The translations under genes and the position numbers were made by a program. From assembly GCF_036182465.1 (NCBI RefSeq), contig NZ_CP108081.1, positions 3,844,001 through 3,908,000 of the forward strand: a DNA stretch of 64,000 bases, given 5' to 3'. This DNA comes from Streptomyces sp. NBC_00258 (GTDB lineage: Bacteria > Actinomycetota > Actinomycetes > Streptomycetales > Streptomycetaceae). A model generated the notes under the pieces. That model did not search any database, had not been told where the DNA came from, and saw nothing but the letters and a program-made list of their open reading frames with translations. Below are positions 60,402 through 64,000 of this stretch, in pieces (position 1 is the stretch's first letter; every line of letters starts with the position of its first letter).

Positions 60402-61601
60402 ATGCGTTCCACACGTCCGTCCTTCTGGGGGATGCGCGGGCGACGCCGCGTCCTCGCCGTCACCGGCCTGGCGGCGGCTCTTGCGCTCACCGCCACCGCC
60501 TGCGAGTCGGGCGACGACAACGCCGCCGACAAGCCGGCCGCCACCGGCTCCGGGGCCTCCGGCGGCGACAAGATCGAAATTCCGGCCGACATCGCCGGCA
60601 AGCTCAAGGAGCACGGCATCGATGTCGACGACTGGAAGGACGGCGAATGGAAGAACTGGGACAGGGACAAGTGGCTCACTGAGGCCGAGGACTTCGTCAA
60701 CCCGGTGATCGAGGGCCTCTGGAAGCCCGAGCGGATGAAGTCCGCCAAGGACCCGGACAAGACGATCTCCGCGAAGGACGCCTCGGCCGACCAGGGCGTG
60801 AGCGACCCGGCACCGGCCCCGGTCACCGCGACGCGGGAAGAGACCCCGTACCACGACAACGCCGCCCCGGTCGGGAAGGTCTTCTTCGACTCCCCCGAAG
60901 GCTCGATGGTCTGCTCCGGCACGGTCGTCAAGGATCCGCGCAACCCGGGGAAGTCCAACCTCGTGTGGACCGCGGGCCACTGTGTCCACGCGGGCGGTGG
61001 CGGCGGCTGGTACCGCAACATCGCCTTCGTGCCCGCCTACAACGACCTCGGCAAGTCCGAGGCCGAGCTGGCCAATGCGACACAGCAGGAGATCTCCCCG
61101 TACGGCCAGTACTGGGCGGACTGGGCGTCCACGTCGAACGAGTGGATCCAGGGCGGCTCGGAGTCGGGCGGCGCGGGTGCCGCGTACGACTACGCGGTGC
61201 TGCACGTGAAGCCGGAGTCGGGCTCCAAGTCCCTTGAGGAGACCGTCGGTACGGCGCTGGACGTGGACTTCTCCACCCCCGCCGCGGCGGACGCGGGATC
61301 GATGGGCGCCTGGGGCTACCCGGCGGCGCCGCCGTACAACGGTCTGATCATGCACAAGTGCGTCGACCGGCCGGGCCGGCTCTCGCTCAGCCCGAGCCTG
61401 CCGACGATGTACCGCATCGGCTGCACGATGACCGGAGGTTCGTCGGGCGGCGGCTGGTTCCGGGTCGTCGACGGCAAGACCGTGCTCGTCTCGAACACCT
61501 CGATCGGCCCGGCCGACAACACCTGGCTCGCGGGACCGCAGCTGGGTCAGGGCGCCGAGACGCTCTTCGACAACATGAGCAAGGAGTACGGCGCCAAGTA
61601 G
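60402..61601 (+). CDS. Secreted trypsin-like serine protease, copy 2
   Basis: A 399-residue tandem paralogue of the previous gene with the same order: hydrophobic signal ending TATAC (Cys34), pro-region (IAGKLKEHGIDVDDWKDGEW, KNWDRDKWLTEAEDFVNPVI), and S1 triad in WTAGHCVHA, AYDYAVLHV and MTGGSSGGGW. ATG 60402 is preceded by GGGGGTAA. It has its own 231-bp leader, so the copies may be separately controlled. Conservation of the pro-region suggests it inhibits or chaperones folding. Confidence 0.9.
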   Translation: MRSTRPSFWGMRGRRRVLAVTGLAAALALTATACESGDDNAADKPAATGSGASGGDKIEIPADIAGKLKEHGIDVDDWKDGEWKNWDRDKWLTEAEDFVNPVIEGLWKPERMKSAKDPDKTISAKDASADQGVSDPAPAPVTATREETPYHDNAAPVGKVFFDSPEGSMVCSGTVVKDPRNPGKSNLVWTAGHCVHAGGGGGWYRNIAFVPAYNDLGKSEAELANATQQEISPYGQYWADWASTSNEWIQGGSESGGAGAAYDYAVLHVKPESGSKSLEETVGTALDVDFSTPAAADAGSMGAWGYPAAPPYNGLIMHKCVDRPGRLSLSPSLPTMYRIGCTMTGGSSGGGWFRVVDGKTVLVSNTSIGPADNTWLAGPQLGQGAETLFDNMSKEYGAK

Positions 61602-61645
61602 GCGCCCGTACGCCTGCCGGCGCCACGCCCACGGCATCCGCGCCA

Positions 61646-61700
61646 CGCATACGGCGAAGGCCCGCCCCCTGCCAGAGGGGGCGGGCCTTCGCCGTATGCG
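61646..61700. terminator. 25-bp perfect hairpin terminator
   Basis: Positions 61646-61670 and 61676-61700 are fully complementary (core GGCGAAGGCCCGCCCC), loop GCCAG. One of the longest perfect stems in the window; it separates the convergent protease and hflX genes. Confidence 0.92.
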
Positions 61701-61713
61701 ATCACATCAGAGA

Positions 61714-63207
61714 TCAGGCAGCCGGCACCGGGACGTACGGAGCCAGCTCCGCCGCCAGTTCCTCGTGCACCCGCACCTTCAGCAGGGTGCCCTCCGGGGT
61801 GTGCTCCTCGGAGATCACCTCGCCCTCGGAGTGGGCGCGCGCGACCAGCCGGCCGAGCGTGTACGGCACGAGCACCTCGATCTCGACCGAGGGGTGCGGC
61901 AGTTCGACGTCGATGAGCGCGAGCAGCTCGGCGATGCCCTGGCCCGTGCGGGCCGAGACGGCGATGGACCGCTTCTCGTTCCGCATGAGCCGCTGGAGCA
62001 CCAGCGGGTCGGCCGCGTCCGCCTTGTTGATCACCACGATCTCGGGCACCTTGGTCGCGCCCACGTCGCGGACGACCTCGCGCACGGCGGCCAGCTGCTC
62101 CTCCGGCGCCGGGTGCGAACCGTCCACCACGTGCAGGATCAGGTCGGAGTCCCCGACCTCTTCCATCGTGGAGCGGAACGCCTCGACGAGGTGGTGCGGC
62201 AGGTGCCGGACGAAGCCGACGGTGTCCGCGAGTGTGTAGATCCGCCCGCTGGGCGTCTCGGCACGGCGCACGGTCGGGTCGAGGGTGGCGAACAGCTCGT
62301 TCTGCACGAGCACGCCCGCGCCCGTGAGGCGGTTGAGCAGCGAGGACTTGCCGGCGTTGGTGTAGCCGGCGATCGCCACCGAGGGCACCTTGTTGCGACG
62401 GCGCTCCTGGCGCTTGATCTCGCGGCCGACCTTCATGTCCGCGATCTCCCGGCGCATCTTCGCCATCTTCTCGCGGATACGACGCCGGTCGGTCTCGATC
62501 TTGGTCTCACCGGGACCACGGGTGGCGAGGCCGCCGCCCTTGCCGCCGCCCATCTGACGGGACAGCGACTGGCCCCAGCCTCGCAGCCTCGGCAGCATGT
62601 ACTGCATCTGCGCGAGCGCGACCTGCGCCTTGCCCTCTCGGGACTTGGCGTGCTGGGCGAAGATGTCGAGGATCAGGGCCGTACGGTCGATGACCTTGAC
62701 CTTGACGACGTCTTCGAGGTGGATCAGCTGGCCCGGCGAGAGCTCACCGTCACAGATGACGGTGTCCGCGCCGGTCTCCAGCACGATGTCCCGCAGCTCG
62801 TTGGCCTTGCCGGAACCGATGTAGGTGGCCGCGTCGGGCTTGTCGCGGCGCTGGATGACGCCGTCGAGCACAAGCGCGCCCGCGGTCTCGGCGAGGGCGG
62901 CGAGCTCCGCGAGGGAGTTCTCCGAGTCGGTCGCGGTCCCGGAGGTCCACACACCGACAAGCACCACTCGCTCCAGACGGAGCTGTCGGTACTCGACCTC
63001 GGTGACGTCCTCGAGTTCGGTGGAGAGGCCCGCGACACGGCGCAGGGCCGCACGCTCGGAGCGGTCGAACTGGTCGCCGTCCCGGTCTCCGTCGACCTCG
63101 TGGCTCCAGGCGACGTCCTCTTCCATCAGGGCATCGGCCCGAAGACCGTCGGGGTAGTTCTGCGCGAGGCTCTGCGTGTCCTGGGAAGGGGAAGAAGAGG
63201 AGGTCAT
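61714..63207 (-). CDS. hflX: Ribosome-associated GTPase HflX
   Basis: A 497-residue GTPase. The N-terminal HflX domain (VLVGVWTSG, YIGSGKANELRD, CDGELSPGQLIHLEDVV) is followed by a coiled region (GPGETKIETDRRRIREKM) and a G domain: G1 GYTNAGKSSLLN, G3 DTVGFVRHLP, G4 NKAD. HflX splits stalled or hibernating ribosomes under stress. ATG 63207 has AAGGA 4 nt upstream. An N-terminal extension of about 60 residues is typical of actinobacteria. Confidence 0.95.
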   Translation of the reverse strand: MTSSSSPSQDTQSLAQNYPDGLRADALMEEDVAWSHEVDGDRDGDQFDRSERAALRRVAGLSTELEDVTEVEYRQLRLERVVLVGVWTSGTATDSENSLAELAALAETAGALVLDGVIQRRDKPDAATYIGSGKANELRDIVLETGADTVICDGELSPGQLIHLEDVVKVKVIDRTALILDIFAQHAKSREGKAQVALAQMQYMLPRLRGWGQSLSRQMGGGKGGGLATRGPGETKIETDRRRIREKMAKMRREIADMKVGREIKRQERRRNKVPSVAIAGYTNAGKSSLLNRLTGAGVLVQNELFATLDPTVRRAETPSGRIYTLADTVGFVRHLPHHLVEAFRSTMEEVGDSDLILHVVDGSHPAPEEQLAAVREVVRDVGATKVPEIVVINKADAADPLVLQRLMRNEKRSIAVSARTGQGIAELLALIDVELPHPSVEIEVLVPYTLGRLVARAHSEGEVISEEHTPEGTLLKVRVHEELAAELAPYVPVPAA

Positions 63208-63389
63208 TGGGTCCTTACGTCGAGGGGATACCTGTGGGACGACGGACTTCCGTCCGACATACACGACAACGTCCGGGGCCGCCGGGAGATTCCCGTCCGG
63301 AGTCCGGGGGGCCGTGCCGCCGACCCGAAGTGGCGTCGACGTGAAGATGTTCGCACGGCACGGCCCGTCTCGTCACCGGATTTTCGGGG

Positions 63390-64000
63390 CTATCGGGTGG
63401 GCTTGGCGGGCTTCTCCGCGGGCTTCTCGCTGCGCCAGTCGGGGTGGCCCGGCATGGGCGGGGTCTTCTCCCCGTAGAGCCATGCCTCGAAGAATCCGCT
63501 CAGATCACGGCCCGAGATGCCCGAGGCGAGGTGCGTGAAGTCCGCGGTGTCCGCGACCCCGTCGTGGTGGGTGCTCACCCAGGTCCGCTCCAGTTGCTCG
63601 AAGGCGTGGCGGCCGATCTCCTCGCGGAGCGCGTACAGGACCAGGGCGCTGCCGTCGTAGACGTTCGGGCGGAAGATGCTGAGCTTCTCGCCGGGTGCGG
63701 CCCCCTTGGGCGCGGCGGGCGGGCCTCCTGCGGCACGCCATGTGTCGGAGGCCCGGTAGGCGGCCCGCATCCGTGCCTCCATGGGCCTGTCGGCCTTCTC
63801 CTCGGCGTAGAGGGCCTCGTACCAGGTGGCGTGGCCTTCGTTGAGCCACAGGTCGGACCAGGTGCGCGGGGAGACGCTGTCGCCGAACCACTGGTGCGCC
63901 AGTTCGTGCACCATGATCGCCTCGACGTACCACTTCGGGTACTCGGGCCGTGTGAAGAGCTCCTTCTCGAAGAGGGAGAGTGTCTGTGTCTCCAGTTCGA
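63390..64000 (-). CDS. M1-family aminopeptidase, C-terminal part (truncated by window edge)
   Basis: The C-terminal 203 residues of a zinc metallopeptidase enter from the right edge. VHELAHQWFGDSV contains the HExxH zinc site and LNEGHATWYEA the third ligand (Glu), with WSDLWLNEG as in the M1 family. The remaining C-terminus is short compared with aminopeptidase N, as in compact actinobacterial M1 peptidases, and ends in a Pro/Lys-rich tail. The N-terminal domain and any signal peptide lie outside the window. Confidence 0.92.
   Translation of the reverse strand, partial: ELETQTLSLFEKELFTRPEYPKWYVEAIMVHELAHQWFGDSVSPRTWSDLWLNEGHATWYEALYAEEKADRPMEARMRAAYRASDTWRAAGGPPAAPKGAAPGEKLSIFRPNVYDGSALVLYALREEIGRHAFEQLERTWVSTHHDGVADTADFTHLASGISGRDLSGFFEAWLYGEKTPPMPGHPDWRSEKPAEKPAKPTR

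Overview
The window is high-GC actinobacterial DNA and almost certainly Streptomyces. It encodes the principal sigma factor HrdB with a Lys/Ala-rich N-terminal segment, the sporulation regulator WhiH beside it, ParE, RNase HII, NrdJ/NrdR, LexA and HflX. Many genes start with GTG, wobble positions are strongly GC-biased, and perfect GC-rich hairpins separate convergent genes. From memory, the order matches the conserved Streptomyces core around hrdB-whiH-nrdJ-nrdR-lexA (S. coelicolor SCO5797 to SCO5832, reversed); this was not checked against a database.

Region 1 (1-12.8 kb) has a carboxylate theme. A truncated citrate synthase diverges from a second citrate synthase that carries an N-terminal helix-turn-helix, with a perfect AT-rich palindrome between them. 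Next come an iron-box-controlled sucrase/ferredoxin-like gene, a CitA/DcuS-type kinase with its regulator, a solitary NitT/TauT-type binding lipoprotein, an orphan regulator paralogous to the first, an acetate/solute symporter with its DUF485 partner, and a NarL-type two-component operon with a membrane protein.

Region 2 (12.8-19.6 kb) is chromosome maintenance and development: parE, a small zinc-ribbon protein, a secreted trypsin-like protease, hrdB with an ECF-type promoter, and whiH with a WhiG-like promoter. Region 3 (19.7-33.5 kb) holds an ABC protein with an atypical ATPase site, a NrtR-like NUDIX protein coupled to a glycogen-debranching-like protein, a stretch with two 30-bp minisatellite arrays, a Gly-rich DUF4192 protein, a RecQ helicase fused to a phosphoribosyltransferase-like domain (promoter with two DnaA-box-like sites), two hypothetical proteins and rnhB. 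Region 4 (32.8-40.4 kb) has a TetR/DHA2-efflux divergon with two near-identical operators, a DUF4173-type membrane protein, an ADP-ribosylglycohydrolase, a histidine phosphatase, a DUF4937-type protein and a TerD protein.

Region 5 (40.4-44.6 kb) is the most unusual part. It is a cassette of three genes joined by 4-bp overlaps: an intact tyrosine recombinase, an XRE-type regulator, and a 774-residue protein with nine tandem zinc ribbons fused to a recombinase-like C-terminus that lacks catalytic residues. A 47-residue basic protein lies upstream. The cassette sits between two strong terminators inside otherwise conserved core genes and looks like an integrated element.

Region 6 (44.6-64 kb) contains nrdR-nrdJ with paired NrdR-box-like sites, lexA with an SOS box, a DinG-type helicase, a four-gene NRPS-independent siderophore operon (aminotransferase, two IucA/IucC synthetases, an acetyltransferase) with no hydroxylase or decarboxylase in the window, two tandem secreted serine proteases, hflX, and a truncated M1 aminopeptidase. 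No tRNA, rRNA or CRISPR array was seen.
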